Below the pieces are notes generated by a model. It did no database searches. It was not told the origin of the DNA and worked only from the letters and a program-made list of their open reading frames with translations. The translations under genes were made by a program, and so were the position numbers. Shown piece by piece: positions 63,667 to 64,000 of a stretch of DNA of 64,000 nucleotides (within the stretch, counting starts at the first letter, position 1; each line of letters begins with the position of its first letter). The DNA lies in NCBI RefSeq assembly GCF_002078175.1, contig NZ_MWFK01000001.1, positions 3,534,001-3,598,000 on the forward strand, written 5' to 3'. The stretch is from Streptomyces sp. M41(2017) (GTDB lineage: Bacteria; Actinomycetota; Actinomycetes; Streptomycetales; Streptomycetaceae).

Positions 63667-64000
63667 TCAGTCCTCGGCGCTCGCGCCCGTCAGGCCGAGG
63701 AGCAGGACGCGGGTGAACGAGCGCACCCACTCCGCGTCCGCCGGTTCCGCGCTGACCAGGGTGCGGTGCACGACCGCCCCGGCGACCACGTCGAAGATCA
63801 GGTCGGCGGTGCGGGACGCGGTGCCCGGGTCCGTCTCCGGAGGCAGTTCGCCCCGGGCCTGGGCGCGAGCGCGGCCTTCCATGACCAGGCGCTTCTGCCG
63901 GTCCACGATGGACGTCCTGATGCGCTCGCGCAGCGGCTCGTCGCGGGTGGACTCCGCCACCACCGCCATCAGCGCCGTCTTGGCCTCCGGGCGGTCCAGG
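63667..64000 (-). CDS. TetR/AcrR family regulator, 5' end beyond the window
   Basis: Only the C-terminal part of about 110 residues is present on the minus strand; the HTH lies to the right of the window. 'LDRPEAKTALMAVVAESTRDEPLRERIRTSIVDRQKRLVMEGRARAQARGELPPETDPGTASRTADLIFDVVAGAVVHRTLVS' is a typical TetR_C_11-type ligand/dimer domain, where 'GELPPETDP' followed by a hydrophobic helix is common. It is convergent with icmA; it could regulate icmA through the palindrome upstream of that gene, but this is only proximity. Confidence 0.8.
   Translation of the reverse strand, partial: LDRPEAKTALMAVVAESTRDEPLRERIRTSIVDRQKRLVMEGRARAQARGELPPETDPGTASRTADLIFDVVAGAVVHRTLVSAEPADAEWVRSFTRVLLLGLTGASAED

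Overview
The window is high-GC DNA with strong G/C third-position bias, abundant GTG and TTG starts, and many translationally coupled ATGA or GTGA junctions. Gene content is that of a Streptomyces chromosome core: a complete atpIBEFHAGDC operon, a secreted CBM2-FnIII-GH18 chitinase, the polarity and cytoskeleton pair scy-filP, NucS, and an actinobacterial SCO5389-type protein. Gene order closely follows what I remember of S. coelicolor around SCO5359-SCO5415. That synteny is recalled, not computed.

Layout. 0-7.6 kb: the end of an LCP cell-wall ligase; rpmE behind a sigma-R-type promoter; prfA-prmC-sua5 (translation termination and tRNA t6A); a tyrosine-phosphatase-like protein lacking its nucleophile Cys; a glyA paralogue; a WecA/TagO-like polyprenyl-phosphate sugar-1-phosphate transferase. 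7.9-15.8 kb: the F1Fo ATP synthase operon and its terminator. 15.8-29.1 kb: DUF2550 protein, chitinase, cobalamin adenosyltransferase, ABC exporter with a divergent TetR, 3-hydroxyacyl-CoA dehydrogenase, STAS protein, a large membrane-anchored NTPase, NucS and small conserved genes. 29.1-36.9 kb: two paralogous ABC-2 exporter pairs flanking a GGCT-like protein, a 2-TM protein resembling an inward-rectifier K+ channel with an abnormal filter, and a WYL regulator/VOC divergon. 37-42 kb: filP and scy. 42.3-45.1 kb: methylmalonyl-CoA epimerase, thiolase and meaB. 45.2-50.6 kb: an MFS exporter with a short upstream ORF and hairpin, then a PepSY lipoprotein-like or secreted protein divergent from a two-component system, then a MarR regulator. 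50.7-53.7 kb: three tandem AIM24 genes, DUF3817 and a thiamine-binding protein. 53.9-58.2 kb: a cellulose-synthase-like / copper-radical-oxidase pair followed by a decayed GH6 cellulase gene. 58.2-64 kb: regulator/MFS/MarR, a second DUF3817 gene, icmA (isobutyryl-CoA mutase large subunit) behind a 24-bp perfect palindrome, and a truncated TetR gene.

How the genes work together. Several loci share acyl-CoA and B12-dependent mutase chemistry (adenosyltransferase, epimerase, thiolase, MeaB, IcmA, 3-hydroxyacyl-CoA dehydrogenase), although they are not one operon. Others concern hyphal growth and envelope assembly (LCP, WecA-like, Scy, FilP, CslA/GlxA-like). I see no CRISPR array, rRNA, tRNA, transposase or prophage. 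The less ordinary items are the degenerate channel-like protein, the GH6 pseudogene at a second csl/glx locus, the Cys-less phosphatase, the possible leaderless attenuator before the MFS gene, and several near-perfect palindromic operators. All functional statements for these are inference from sequence.
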